The notes under the pieces: generated by a model
Seen by the model: the letters and a program-made list of their open reading frames with translations, nothing else
What the model was told of the DNA's origin: nothing
The model's database searches: none
Assembly: GCA_039707655.1 (NCBI GenBank)
Contig: CM077666.1
Coordinates: 239,102,166-239,166,165, forward strand
DNA from: Elymus sibiricus
Taxonomy: Eukaryota > Streptophyta > Magnoliopsida > Poales > Poaceae
Length of the DNA: 64,000 nucleotides
Reading direction: 5' to 3'
Shown: positions 1-12,145 of the stretch, piece by piece
Position numbering within the stretch: position 1 is the first letter of the stretch
Layout of the letters: each line of letters starts with the position of its first letter
Translations under genes and position numbers: made by a program

Positions 1-2513
1 ATCAAGATCATCATGGAAATAAGCATGCAAATGGGAGGTAGAGATGCTAATATGTGAGACAAGAGAACAAGCATCTACCTCATGTTCATAGCAAACATGC
101 ATAAAGCGCTCAACAAATGGTCTATGGTAATCATAGGAATCATTCACAACACCAAGGAAGATGAGATGTCGAAACACATGGGGCAAGTGCAAGACAATCC
201 AAGCATAACGTGCATAGGGTGTAGTGAAAATAGTGTGGCACTGAACACAATAGAAAGAGAAATTGTTCATCGTGTGTGAGGCAATCAAGTCAAGCATGTA
301 GCAATCAATGGGACATGCCATATGTGAAGAAATGACATTGTTGCAATCAAACACATGGGAATAGCATGGGATAATCATGTTCGATGCAACACACAAGGCA
401 TATATATCATGAGACATGGCAATGTGGCAATGACAAGTCAAAACAAGATCTCGAGCATGTGTGCAATGTGTCATGGTGCAAGCAACACATGAAGTATGAT
501 CTACAATATTCATGCTCATGGTTTTGGGGTTCTCGAAAGTGAAGGATATCACCTCGAAAGCATGTCCTTGTGCGTCCTTCATAATGCCGAAGTGGTAGGA
601 AATGCGTTGTAGAAGCACGTCGGTCGAAAGTGGCTCGCTCTCAAGAGCTCGAATGGTCAACTCACGTGAAGTGGAAGTTGACACGAAGTCCAAGTATCCT
701 ACACATGCACACAACAAAGCAAAGAACGTATGCGCATGGTAGATAAACACATCATCCATCATGATGGTTCTCTTCTCTTGCACATAACCATTAGAAGCAA
801 AAGTGCAGGAATAATATGATGCAACAATGGATATATTCATGGCACTAGGCATATGGTGCAAAGAAGGAAGACATGCATGCTTCGCATGAAATATGTCACA
901 AACTCCAAATATATGGGAGAAAGCTATGGGGGCCATCTCATTAGCAAGACTAAAAGCATTGTTGCACTCAATACATGGAAATCATCTAGCATGAGAGAGG
1001 CAACATATGTAGCAATTGGATCACATTTAATAGCAATCATGTGCAAAGCATGGAAATGGATGCCATCAACCGCATGAAACGAGCAAGTATGAATCATCGG
1101 TGATGCAACAAGGCAAGCAATCATAGTAATCATGTCGTGCAAACTAGTGGAGCGAAGATGCAACACACTAGAGGAAATCATGGCAATCATGTCATGTGAG
1201 CAAATAATAGGCATAACAAATGCGCATGACATATCACAAGCACGAAAACAAGGCAAGATCAAAGTATCATCATAGGCATGGGGTACAAAGCAAACATGGC
1301 AATAGCAAGTGATATCTCCACCAAGCATGCAAACACACATACAAGTAGTAGAATCATGGATCGTGTGTAATGCAAAGCATGGGTCACCAAAGCATGTCAT
1401 CCAAGTGGAAATGAGCATATCATGCAAAGTGAACATGGCAAGATGGGCATAGAATATGTAATGGACAATAACCCATAACCATGTGAGGGCCATGTAGAAG
1501 AAATGCGCGAAGCCTCATCGCAAAGAGGGCGGGTGGAGGGTAAGCACTCCATGGTGGCACACATCTTCATTGCTCTCTAGAGCTCGTTTCGTCAACTCGT
1601 GCGCTTGCGAAGTTGACAAGTAAGCTTGGGTACCTACACAACAAATAGGCAAACGAAACAAAGTGTGTGCGTGGTAAATGTACACATCATCCATCATGAT
1701 GTGTATGTGCACGTTAGAGTTAGCACAAAACAAGCAATGCTCAAAGAAATTAGAGGCATGGTATATGAACATGTCATCCATCATGAAAGAATAATTGTTA
1801 TGTATAACACGATGGGGACACAAATTGAGCATGCAAGTATATGGCACATCAATATCATTTGTATTCATGGGATGCATATGGTGCGCAAAATCATGGAAAT
1901 CATGCAATCTATAGGATGGGTCAAAATCTCCTAATAAGGATGAGGAAACTATGGGGGTCTCCTCATGAGCAATAGTGGAAACATCATATGGAGAAAATTG
2001 ACAACATGGCAAACAATGCATGTCCGAAGCTAGGTGGTCACGGCATGGCATATGATGGCAATGATGCAAAGGGAGCATATCAATATCATCACAAGAAAAA
2101 CAAATGCCAATAACCATGGCCTTGTCATCTATGCCATATGTGCAAATTGGGTTTATTTTAATGGCATATGCATAGTTACTACGATGAGATTGCAAAGATG
2201 CGATATGGTTGATCTCATGCATAGCATATGACAAGTTAAGCGGATTGTCAAACATGATGTGACCGAGAGAATTTACACAAGAAATCCTATGCAACATGGC
2301 ATCACAACTAATAGATTCCACATGGCAATCATCAAACTCATCATAAATGGGTAAATCATCGCATGGGGAAATCATACTAGCATGAAGCGTGTCAATAGGA
2401 GGATCAACATCATGCAAGCAATCAATGTCCACTAGTGGGACTAGCTCATCACCTTCACCTATGTTACCTTTGTCATTCCACTCATGTGGTGTAGGTGAGG
2501 TGGCAAAGACCAA
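1..2513 (-). pseudogene. His/Cys/Asp/Met-rich extension downstream of gag, decayed
   Basis: An open stretch from 2513 to 924 is interrupted once by an in-frame TGA at 1515-1517. Beyond a TAG at 924-926 a shifted frame continues toward the window start. The predicted protein is strikingly rich in His, Cys, Asp, Met and Ile and has no protease (DTG/DSG) or reverse transcriptase motif. A module beginning Met-Met-Asp-Asp with a following Tyr-His-Ala occurs near 1690, near 1780 and again near 755. The first and third copies are followed by a related segment containing Glu-Leu-Thr and Arg-Ala-Leu-Glu-Ser, which points to an internal duplication about 0.93 kb apart. It probably belongs to the gag-derived polyprotein of a non-autonomous family. 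The function is unknown, and I recognise no domain. Confidence 0.5.
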
Positions 2514-4336
2514 ATTGTGGTCATCTTCATCGTGATGGAACCATGTGGGGGTGCATCATATTCCACCATGGCCATCGTCTTGTCCAAAGGAAGGACGAAG
2601 TCGTCGAGGATCGGCGCGTCATCATATATGGGACCTAGCATCAAATGAGAAGACACAATAGAGGTAGAGGTTAAGTCGTTAGAGTGCGAAATGTCCTCAC
2701 ATGACCAATCAACTATCTCACTCTCACTATGTGGTGGCTCACTCACTCCCTCAAAGTAGGTGCACTCAAAGTCACATATGGTGGAGTCACTCATCTCACT
2801 CAAGTGGTGGGGGTTGTGGCTCTCCTCACATGGGAATTGGGGCAACTCGTCATATCTGGGGCTAGTGGTGAACTCGCTCTCACTCTCAATATGGGTGCTC
2901 ATGTCACTCAAGTCATCTCCAAACGCCGCCGTGGTCGATGGGAAAATCCCATGCTCAACCATCTCATCACCGTCGCCATGGATGAAGGCCGAAGATGGCA
3001 CATCATCACTCGCCTCCATGACCGAAGGGAAAATCCCATGCTCGATCATCTCACTGTCACCTCCAAAGATGGAAGCATCATCCTTGCTCGCCACCTTATC
3101 GCTCACCTCCAAAGCTTGGTCCTTGATTGGCTCCGTAGTCGTACTCGTTGCCGTGCCGTCTTCAAAAAGAGTCATGGTAGACTCGGCATCATCAATGCCG
3201 CAAAGAGGGATGGCGGTGAAGTTGAACTTGGGAGCGTCGTCTTGGAGCTCGTTGGGCTTGGACATCGTGGTGGTACTATCCTCATGCTCGCCGTATTGAA
3301 GCTTGGTCTTTGTGAAGTGTGCTTGGGGTGGAGAAGTCTTGGCCTTCTTGAGTTCTTTTGCCGCCTTGAGAGCACCAATGTAGATGTCGTCGAGGGACTC
3401 GTAGTTGTCGAGGAAGATAGTCTTGGAGATGTCGTTGTTCAATCCCATCATGAAGTGGAACTTCATCCAAATGGGGTCGTCCACGCCGGCTCATCGCAAG
3501 GCTTTCTTCATCTCCATGAAGTACTCGTCGATGGACTTGGATCCTTCGATGGTGTTCTCCAATTGGCAAAGAAGATGTTCCGTGTAGGTGGTTGGCAAAA
3601 ACTCTCGTCGCATCACTTTCTTCGTCTTGGACCAACTCATGTTGAAGCTCTTCGAAGGTGTGTGAAGCCACCATGTTGATGTGTAGTCGTGGAAGTTACT
3701 TGTGGCGCACTTCACTTGATCTTCGGAGGGGACTTGATGTAGCTTGAGGTAGTCGTCCATCTTGCGCTCCCACTTGAGATACTCCTCGGGGTCTTGAGTC
3801 CCATAGAAAGGAATCTCGTGGTCGGTGTCGAGGTCGTAGTAGCTCGTGGAAGTCGCGGACTTGAGCTTGGGAAGCTTCTCTTGATCGTAATCTTGAGGTG
3901 CTTGCCGGCGAAGATGCCGAATGTCCAAAGGCGAAGATGCCTTGAAGTCGCTTGGCGAAGATGCCAAGGTAGATGGTGAAGTCATAGAGCGGTGGTTGGT
4001 GTTGAGCTCTTGACCTTCACGTTGTAGTCGGTGATGGTGTCGATGCCGATGTGATCTTGCCGGAGATGGTAGCTCGGAAGCATGTGCACTTGAGCATCTT
4101 CTCGAAGATGAGGAAGACCTCTTGGTGGACTTGATGAGGGCTTTGAGCTCCTCCATTTGAGCATCCATCTTGGCGTCCAAGTGGTTCTTCATGGCATCGA
4201 ACTCGTCATTGTTGTTGTAGACCGAAGTAGATGTGCTTTGCCTATCCATCACAAGACTCGAGCAAAGGTGAGTAGGAAATGAGATAAACAATACCAAGAT
4301 ACCTTTTCCCAAAGTTGAGGATGTATCCCGTGTCAC
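2459..4336 (-). pseudogene. Retrotransposon gag polyprotein, broken
   Basis: The structural capsid protein of a gypsy-type element. The N-terminal part has a Lys/Glu-rich coiled stretch and a Ser/Arg/His-rich linker. It is followed by the typical gag core: 'DPEEYLKWERKMDDYLK' near residue 190, a Trp-Trp motif ('STWWLHTP'), and 'RREFLP...L...L...SIDEYFMEMKKAL'. A TGA at 3491-3493 splits the frame, and the same frame then reads on to 2459, so this is one gag with one nonsense codon; the stop fits a CGA-to-TGA transition. A one-base length change in the G run at 2547-2551 moves the frame into the downstream extension. The second half is acidic and contains two near copies of an 'MxEHGIFPS' motif about 40 residues apart. 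I see no CCHC zinc knuckle. Confidence 0.75.
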
Positions 4337-6088
4337 TCAATGTGAAATGAGAGAATAGTGGAATTGGTACCGGGCTTGTTCACTCACACCAACAAAGTAA
4401 AGCTTATCGAGTGGCTTGGTTAGGACAAGTGGCACAAAATTCAAGCAAATGTTAGTCCAAGTTATTGAAAATGTTGAGGAAGATTCACAAAATTGCAATG
4501 TAAAGCAAATAGATCAATAGCTATAGTGGCACAAGGAAATACACACGGATAGATAAGTGGGATCCGCGCAACCAAGGAATGAGCACAAAATGTGTTACCA
4601 CGCAAAAAGCTCGCGTTGCACGGATACTAGAGAGACAATAGCTCGATTGCTCAAATGGGCTAGATACGCATGTGCACCAACCTAAGCGAGTAAAACGTGC
4701 CGTCTTCAATCCCAAGTATGCTATGTATGTATGCTCCAAGAGTATGTACTATGCGAGATGGCTCAATGCTATTTCTATTGCTTACAAGCTCTTTTGTATC
4801 TCCTCTTTTGCTTAAAAGCTTTTTGCTCTTCTTTTTTATTTTGCTTTGCCACAATGCTTGATGCTCGAGCCAAGATATGATATGAGACAAGTATGTAAGA
4901 TATGCACGGGAGAGACTTATGGTACAATGATGATAGCAAGATGATTGCACGCTAAATGTAGCTATGCGGCGTAAGCGTATCACTAAGGTGCACAAAGAGC
5001 GTGGCCCGGCAATTCTCAACTCGCTAGTCTCGAAGGTAAGTGATGCAATAGGCTCGAGGCTATCAATGCAATGGCAAGGAAATGTATAGTGATGTCGTCG
5101 AGGTTACCATCGGTGGGTTCTCGTTTGTAAGCAAGGACGGATGATGATGAAGTGGACAATGTCGATGTCGAGTCCGTGGCGATGATGAGTGGCGATGTAG
5201 AACCGTTCCTAATTAGCCGAAACACCTTAGGAAACGGGAAACCACAACTCAAAATCTCAAATGTCAAATGGTGGTAGCGGAATGCGGTGGTGGTTTCGGA
5301 GTCGGCAATGTGAAAGTGGAGGTGGTGGTTGATGAAGAAGTAACCATCCCTAAGTAGCCGAAACACCTTAGGAGACTCAAATCACAACTCAAGCAACCAC
5401 AAATGCGATGAGGATCAAAATGGGTTAGGTTGCGGAAGGCTATGTTGGTATTGCGGATGATATGGTGGAGGGCCTAGGCAAACTTGCCCAAATGACAAAT
5501 ATTTGATGGTGTCAATGGTGTTGGAACCTATCTATATGGATGGGGGATGTCAATAGCTATCCAACGAGCTAAAGAATGTCAAAATCGGACTCCGGATGTG
5601 AAAGTTATGGTCAAAACGGTCAATCAGCCAATGCTGAAACTGGGAGGGGCGGTTGTACCGCTTGCGGGGGCGGTTGTACCGCTCCTGGAGCGTCCTGGGG
5701 TTCCAGATTTGTGTTGGCGGAAGTATCAGGGGATGGTGTAGCGGTTGTACCGTCTTGGGGGCCGATTGTACCGCTCTGCTTGGGAAAATTCCCAGGTTTC
5801 AGATCTGGGTACGGGAAAAACACGAGAGATCTAAGTCTAAAATTGCTGGGGAAACGAATTTTTTTTGGGGAATTTCATGGTGGGGAAGGTGGAGATGGTG
5901 GGGGAAAGCTAAGATCCAGTTGCCAAACAACAAAATCGTGGATCAAACACAAAAAAATCTCACAAGAACCAACAAAATGCAAAAAATTTGGGAGGGCTAT
6001 TTTTGGTGGGGATTTTTGAAATTGGGACAAAAACAAACAAAATTAGGCTAGAAAACGAGGGGGGAGACTCCAAATTCGTGATCAACGT
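4337..6088 (-). other. Untranslated leader of the minus-strand gypsy element
   Basis: There is no convincing coding frame between the primer site and gag. The stretch holds a local duplication at about 5206-5235 and 5342-5372 (shared core 'agccgaaacaccttagga') and four GCGGT-N3-ACCGC-like dyads between 5643 and 5795. Short frames here look like chance readings. Confidence 0.5.
5640..5795. repeat. Cluster of CGGT-N3-ACCG dyads in the leader
   Basis: Two perfect GCGGTTGTACCGC dyads (5-3-5 symmetry) lie at about 5648 and 5668, with two degenerate copies near 5740 and 5765. The same motif recurs in this element's LTR and, with a different centre, in the copia LTR at 59460-59610. Confidence 0.7.
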
Positions 6089-6102
6089 GGCTCATGATAC
6101 CA
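6089..6102 (-). other. Primer binding site (initiator Met tRNA type)
   Basis: On the minus strand this reads TGGTATCATGAGCC, a near match to the plant initiator-Met primer site TGGTATCAGAGCC. It sits 3 bp inside the LTR edge and fixes both the orientation and the right-hand LTR of this element. Confidence 0.7.
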
Positions 6103-6521
6103 AGATGATGTAGGGTGGAACCCTAATTGACGATAGGGTGGAACCCTAATTGACGATCTTTCACGAATTGGAGGGGATCCTACGAAGAACACGAAGAACA
6201 CAAGGAAGAACACGGGGGAAATCACAAGGGAAACACTCAAGAACAAGTCCAATCACACATCCACTAGACTAACAAGCACATGGATCCACAAGGTACATGA
6301 ACAATCAAAGGAAAGGTACAAGGTAAAGTTCATCCCAAATCCTATGAAGGAGATGAGGTCTTGAATCCACTAGGGGATCTTCTCACATGCTCACATGGAG
6401 GTCTTGATCTCCATGGGAGAGGTCACTCTCTCTCTCTCTCTCAAGAGGTGTAGTGGTAGGAGCTAGGCTCAACTAGATGAGCCAATACTTTGCTAACCCT
6501 AGAATGGAGGAGGGGAAGGTC

Positions 6522-6529
6522 TATTTATA
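6522..6529 (-). promoter_or_regulatory. TATA box in LTR
   Basis: On the minus strand this reads TATAAATA inside the LTR, oriented toward the element interior, as expected for the U3 promoter. Confidence 0.55.
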
Positions 6530-6589
6530 GTACAAGCCACGAAGGGGTAAGTGGGAGAGAGATACATGGGCCACTGCGCACAGGCAGGC

Positions 6590-6885
6590 CGGTTGTACCG
6601 GTCGTCCAACCGGTTGTACCGCTGGGAGCTTCTGTACCGGTTCCTGGAGGTGTTCGGGGAAGTAGGGACCGGTTGTACCGGTGGGAGGACCGGTTGTACC
6701 GGTCAGGTCGCAGCTGTGGGAACAACCAGGGCTGTACCGTCTTGCGCCGCTTGATTACAGAACGTGGACCGGTAGTTGGGCGGTAGTGGAGCGGTTGTTC
6801 CGGTGGACCGGTAGTTGGGCGGTAGTGGAGCGGTTGTACCGGTGGACCGGTAGTTGGGCGGTAGTGGACCGGTTGTACCGGTAAT
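6590..6885. repeat. Array of CCGGT-N3-ACCGG dyads plus 39 bp tandem repeat
   Basis: At least four perfect CCGGTTGTACCGG copies and several one-base variants fall within 300 bp. The last three lie in a 39 bp tandem repeat (about 6766-6882). In minus-strand sense the cluster is upstream of the TATA box. Confidence 0.75.
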
Positions 6886-7214
6886 TCTGGGCTGACACAG
6901 TCCTCTTCTTCCTTCTTTTCCATGCTTCCCTCGCGGATGGTGTAGTTGTTCCTTGGCGCTTGCACTCCTCCTCAACATCCGTGAAGCTCCGACAATACCT
7001 ATGCATGCACACGAGAGGAGTGTCAAGTAGTATACCATCCTCGAAGGGGTCAAGTGAACACGTGTAAAGGAGATGATTCACCTTTATGTATGTGAAGTAG
7101 ATGTCGCACGTGTCACTTGCCAAACGGACTCTTGACATGGTGATGTCCGTAGGATGCTCCGCATCACCAAGGATGTTATTCAAGCGTGCATGTATTCATG
7201 CTGCCAACATAACA

Positions 7215-8574
7215 GTTCAATTGCTTGTTTGTTTAAGACATAGCTAAATTGCTTGTTTCAATTGCTTTGTTTGTCTTGAAGTTAATGAGATGCCCAAACA
7301 GTGCTGCCTGATGTAGTGTACTTGTATAACTATTAGTTGACGTAATTAGATGCCTTACCATTTCATTACTCTGGCTAAGTGTGCCTGTAGCTCTGAAGTC
7401 CATTAACCAACTATTACTGCATGAGGCTCGCAGTCTAGTTTTTATCAGGCTCACAATCTAAAACTACTCTCTTACACACAATAGCTTAATTGCTTGTTTC
7501 TCTGAGGCATATTTTATTTGCCTGTTTGTCTAAGCCATACTTTATTTTGCTTGTCTATCAACAACTGACTGAGTTGGCTAATGATTGCATAGTTTTGCTT
7601 GTTGTAGTGGGTTTGTATGAATCCCACTGTAGTTCATTATGCTCCCTAAGACTCTTTTGAAACATGTCACACAATATCCAGCTAGTTAATACGAGGTACA
7701 CAATGGCTAACTGCTTTCTTACTTATACGCAAGATATATCTAATGTTCAGTAGCTGCGTGTGGTCTCAATCTGTAACCTGCCAGTGTTTTCGGTTTGGCC
7801 ACAACATCATGCTCCTTTGGTGAGCGAAAGAGATTTCTGTATGTGTGCTGCACAGACTACCATCTTTATAATTTTTACAATATCACCTGCTTATGCTTCA
7901 TGATGTGTACATTGTTAGTCCTGTTTGCCATGTAAAAGTTAGTCTATCTTGCTCGCTACACTATTGTAACTATATTTTTGCCCTAAGTCATGTGTACTAA
8001 CATAAACATTTCAAGATAAAAGTGACATCAACACAAAGTTCTTAGAGCAGTGGGGCATGGTCGTTACCAAACAATACTGGATTGGAATTGGAATGTGCTG
8101 ATGTTCTAGAGCATTTTCTAAAGGCGAAAATACAACGTTCATATGCGCTCCAAGATTTAATCGACATGTTGAGAAGGGAGATGCAGGAATCAGATGCATT
8201 AGTCACCGAAATGAAACAAGTGACTGTGGAAGTCAGAAAGAAAGTGGAGATTGAGCAGAGTGCAGTTTCTGCTATCTGAATCCGGGCAATCCTATTTTCT
8301 GAAGAGATCATAGTTTGAATGGTAAGTTGTCTTGATTTGCGTCCATGATGTATGAGGTGTATGTGCCTAGTGTATGTAATTTGCTGTTTGGTTGCGCTTT
8401 ATTATCACTGGTGGCGAACTTTGATGCCCAGTGGATGTAATATGCCATAATTTCTTTATTGTATAGTGTAGGATTATTCTTAGATTCTATGTCGTAATTT
8501 ATTTATTGTATAGTGTAGGTTTTTTTAGGGGATTGTATACAGTAGGATAATTCTTAGTTACTGTATACGCTGTC
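7215..8574. other. Unclassified AT-rich DNA with a possible exon fragment
   Basis: No LTR, terminal repeat or transposase is recognised. Repeated 'aattgcttgttt'-like phrases occur between 7215 and 7560. One short exon-like segment is listed separately (8048-8279). Possibly the body of a class II element whose end is the 55 bp array to the right. Confidence 0.3.
8048..8279 (+). pseudogene. Exon-like fragment with a coiled coil
   Basis: The frame is open from an acceptor-like 'ttagagcag' at 8041-8050 to a TGA at 8277. The C-terminal 55 residues ('LKAKIQRSYALQDLIDMLRR' and following) are charged and heptad-like, as in a coiled coil. No ATG opens the frame here, so it looks like the last exon of a captured or decayed gene rather than a whole gene. 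Its upstream exons were not found and the product is unknown. Confidence 0.3.
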
Positions 8575-9345
8575 GTTGAATAGGCCGAAAGCATCGACGG
8601 TGGCCAACGGGCCAAAACGTTGTTGGGACGTCATTATTGGGCCAGACCACAAATATATGTGGATCCTAATCCACATGGGCCCTTAATGGATCGGATGGTC
8701 CCACTATTCTTAAGTAGGCCCATAACAATCATGGGTCATTGGCTGGCAAAAATGGCATGTGAGCCCTAACAAGGCCTGTTAACAGGCCGAAATAAACCAC
8801 AGACCTTATTTGGCCCATACAGACTACGGGCTATTAATAGGCTGAAACACAACTCGGGCTTTAGTTGGGCCAGAACATAACAGGCCCTTCAACAGGCCGA
8901 AAGGATGATTGGGCCAAAATGTACCAAAGAGCCTACGGGCCATTAGCAGACCAAAATCTATCTCAGTCTAGAGGGCCCAATTAAAAGGCGGGGCCGTTGA
9001 CAGGCAGAAATCTAACTCGTGTCATAAATGGACCGACGTACTACACGGGCCTTCAACATGACGAAAGTGAGAACAGGCCAGAATTGTGGCATGGTGAGTA
9101 TGGGCCGTTAAGAGGCCGAATGTTACGTCATGCCACAAATGGTCCAGGTGTAGCGTCGGTCAATAACAGGCCGAAAGACACACCAGGCTGGAATTGGCCC
9201 AACTCTAAAGTGGGCCGGTAACAGGCCAAAAGGCTCAATGGCAGAAAATGGCCTAATTCCTCCATGAGCCGCTAACAGGCCGAAAACTCATCGGGCCGTA
9301 CTTTGGCCCATATACAAAGCACACTGTTAATGGGTCGAAACTGCC
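8575..9345. repeat. Minisatellite of about 55 bp units rich in GGCC
   Basis: The core 'aacaggccgaaa' recurs at 8781, 8836, 8891, 8945, 8999, 9055, 9110, 9165, 9220, 9274 and 9329, a spacing of 54-56 bp. Earlier decayed units extend back to 8579. Each unit also carries a TGGGCC- or GGGCCGTT-like box, so GGGCC/GGCCC motifs occur roughly every 20-30 bp. Units have diverged by point changes but hardly in length. Confidence 0.8.
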
Positions 9346-9789
9346 GACATGCCAACATCGCGACCTTCTCCGAGACCGGCCAAGCCGGCTCGGACCGCGC
9401 CGCCTCCAGTGCAGTGGCCTCGGGTTGCGACACCTTCAAAATCCCGGCTCCCGTCACCGGCTCGAATAGTCAGCCGGGTTACCGACTTGCGACTCGTACG
9501 GGATAGTCTACAACCTCGTTGCGACCGACCTCAACCTTCCGTGGGTTTACACTGTGTCATCAACGCTGAGTCATAAAAACAGCTAAGTCACTTTTATGCT
9601 TTTCATGATTTTATTTATCAATAAAAGTAAACTGGCACCTTTGAGTTAACCTTGGAGGCTGCACCACATTCATCTTCACGTGATTTCAAGAAACAAAAAA
9701 GAGATTCAAACCGACTTCAACGAAGTTGACTCGAGCCCTGGAGGCTATATCAATCAAAATCTGGTGGCCTCTGTTTTCATAATTCTATG

Positions 9790-10020
9790 GTTTGGCAACC
9801 TTAAAATGCCTACGGCTTGGAAGCCTTAAAACTCCTACGGTTCGGCAACCTTAAAATGCCTACGGCTCAGAAGCCTTAAAACTCCTACGGTTCGGCAACC
9901 TTAAAATGCCTACGGTTCGGCAACCTTAAAATGCCTATGGTTCGGCAACTTTAAAATGCCCACGGTTCGGCAACCTTAAAATGCCTACGACGCAAAAGCC
10001 ATAAAATGCGTATGGCTCAT
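9790..10020. repeat. 25 bp tandem repeat
   Basis: About eight copies of a unit like 'cctacggttcggcaacctt' plus 'aaaatg', with variants, sit in the 3' non-coding part of the truncated element. Confidence 0.7.
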
Positions 10021-11159
10021 CTGCCTCGATGTCCATGACTTGGCAGAATATATGCCTATGGCTTATCTATGATCAATGGAATAAAGCCGTCAACTCTAGA
10101 CACCAGAGTTTGTCATTTCACCTCAATCGCTGTGTGCTGAGTCTTTATTTTCTTATCATTGATCATTGGTTACCTGGGGGCTTGTAACTCATCGAGTTCA
10201 GCTAATCACCCTTGAACCAGGCATATGCCAACAACATTATTTAGTTACACCTGCCTGTAAGCTTGATGCCACTCGCAATTATGTGATCCGATTGTACGCT
10301 TGATAAGTCAATCAACCCTGATGCATATCATGGCCTTTGTTGACCCTGAACTTATCAAAGTTAAAATATCGGTATATGTCACACGAAGAGCCAGCTTACA
10401 GTACAGTAAGGACAAACCATAAGGCTATCAAGCCTGTTTCACAATGAAGCAAAGATTAAAGCATTCGGTTCTGCAAGCTGGCTTTACATTCAATTGACCA
10501 TCAGGTCCATCAGAACCGGCTTCCATGAGAAGTGGTTTATCATAACCAGTATTAAAAAAAAGGTGCTATCAAGCCAGGAGTTGTAGGTTTATAAACTGCA
10601 TCTTATGAACCCCGGTTCACTGTAGGAAAGACAACCCGGTGCTCGGGGGCTTATGGCCCGGATGTGCCGCTTGATAAATCAATCACAACTGAGCCCAGAG
10701 AGGACACCGTGACCCTGAATTTATCAGAGTGGGACACACCGAGGCAAGTATAGCGAAAGCCGGTTGCTACTTTAAGAACCCGAATGTGCCACCTGACAAA
10801 TCAATCACAACTGAGCCCAGAGAGGACATCGTGGCCCTGAATTTATCAGAGTTAGACACACCGCAGCAAGTGTAATAAAAGCCAGCGTCACCAAAACAGA
10901 GATAAGGGCTATCAAAGCCAAGATTTGGACAATGCCATCATTATAAAGCCGGGACATCTGGAACCCGGAGGCTTGTCATTTCACCTCATAGCAATGAGTG
11001 TTGAGTCTTTATTTTATCATTGATTATTGGTTGCTTGGTGGCTTGCAACTCAGTGAGTAAAGCTAATCACCCTTGAACCCGACATACGCCAACAATTTTC
11101 TTGCTGTTTTTGCAGGAAATATTTTCCTTCTGCTATAGGTTTATAAATTGCATCTTACG

Positions 11160-12145
11160 AACCCCGGATCGCTGCAGGCAAGACAACCCGGTGCTTGAGG
11201 GCTACAGTAATTGACAGATGATATATATATGCTATCGGAGTCGAATAAAAATACAAAGAGAATTGCTCAGAGCCATTTTTCCTAAAACATTTCATTGAGG
11301 GAACCCGCCAGCAAGCAGATCCGGCTTCAACATATCGCCAGCGAGCAGATCCAGTCTGGGAAAGACCCGGTCGAACAATCCAGCCTGGGAAAGACCCGGT
11401 CGAACACAATAGTTGGCACCACAAGAGTTATTAAACCTTGCAAGCAAATCCAGCTTCATCCGGCTCCATTAGCAAACAAGTATTTGCCAGCACCATCAGC
11501 AAAAAAAAACATTTGCCGGCTCCATCAGCAAGACAAGCATTTGTCGGCTCTGTCAGCAAACAAGTATTTGCCGGCTTCAGCAGGAAACATCCCGTATTTG
11601 CCAGCTTCAACAACAAGCATAGCATATTTGCCGGCTTCAACAGCTATGATAGTTCAAAAACAGAACCCCGGGTCATCGCAGGCAAGACAACCCGATGCTC
11701 GAGGGCTACAGAATGTCAATTTTAAAGACAAAATTTTTCAGAAGAAAAACTAAGTCCCAGATTGCCGCAGGCAAGACAACCTGGCACTTGGGGAGCTACA
11801 TTATTTGTGGCTCGGGGTCAGCAGTATTTGAAGCTCCAATGGTCATGAAGCATATTGAAGTCCCGAGCTGCCGCAGGCAAGACAACCTGGCACTTGGGGG
11901 CTACACTAACTGAAGCTTTATGAGCACAAGCCAATTATAAGTCCCAACTTGCCACATGTTGCTGCGAGCAAGACAATCCGGCACTTGGGGGCTACACTAT
12001 TTCACACTTCATAACAAAAATTGATAAGTCCCAGGCTGTTGCAGACAAGACAACCCGACACTTGGGGGCTACACAGTCAATATATTTTTCTATGCAAGCA
12101 CCAAGTCATTACGAGGTGTTAAACTCGGAGCTTAGGGGCTACAGG
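11160..12145 (+). repeat. Serial polypurine-tract-like repeats
   Basis: A phrase containing 'caggcaagacaacc' followed by 'cttgggggctacac' or a close variant recurs near 11170, 11680, 11770, 11870, 11965 and 12045, with a shorter copy near 12135. Each copy resembles the polypurine tract next to gypsy 3' LTRs. Between 11290 and 11650 there is also a decayed 'ttgccggcttcagcaaacaag' type repeat. Confidence 0.6.

Larger units (their letters stand above)
1..7214 (-). mobile_element. Gypsy-type LTR retrotransposon, minus strand, cut by left window edge
   Basis: Read on the minus strand, the order from right to left is LTR (6106-7214), primer binding site (6089-6102), an untranslated leader of about 1.75 kb, gag (4336 to 2459) and a long unusual coding extension that runs to the window start. 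No protease, reverse transcriptase or integrase is visible in the part present. The other LTR lies outside the window, so the target duplication cannot be checked. The gag and primer site place it among gypsy (Ty3-like) elements. The family name is not assigned. Coding parts carry nonsense codons and frameshifts, so this copy cannot make its proteins intact. Confidence 0.8.
6106..7214 (-). repeat. 5' LTR of the minus-strand gypsy element
   Basis: Bounded by the primer site on the left and by a TGTTATG terminus (minus strand) at 7214; both edges have TG/CA ends. It includes a 2 x 23 bp tandem repeat at about 6111-6156, a (TC)n tract near 6426-6442, a TATA box, three copies of a 39 bp repeat at about 6766-6882 and the CGGT-N3-ACCG dyads. 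The right boundary is inferred from the terminal dinucleotide only, because the partner LTR is outside the window. Confidence 0.6.

Noticed and set aside
2729..3679. Plus-strand 316-codon frame opposite gag
   Set aside because: Exact antisense shadow of the gag frame at 2459-4336, with no domain and lying in coding DNA of the minus strand.
8575..9345. CRISPR-like regular repeat array
   Set aside because: Plant DNA; units are degenerate and contiguous without unique spacers, so a minisatellite.
9303..9576. Two overlapping plus-strand frames as a gene
   Set aside because: Short, no domain and mixed register. At most the tail of a pol gene in a third frame, too weak to list as a gene.
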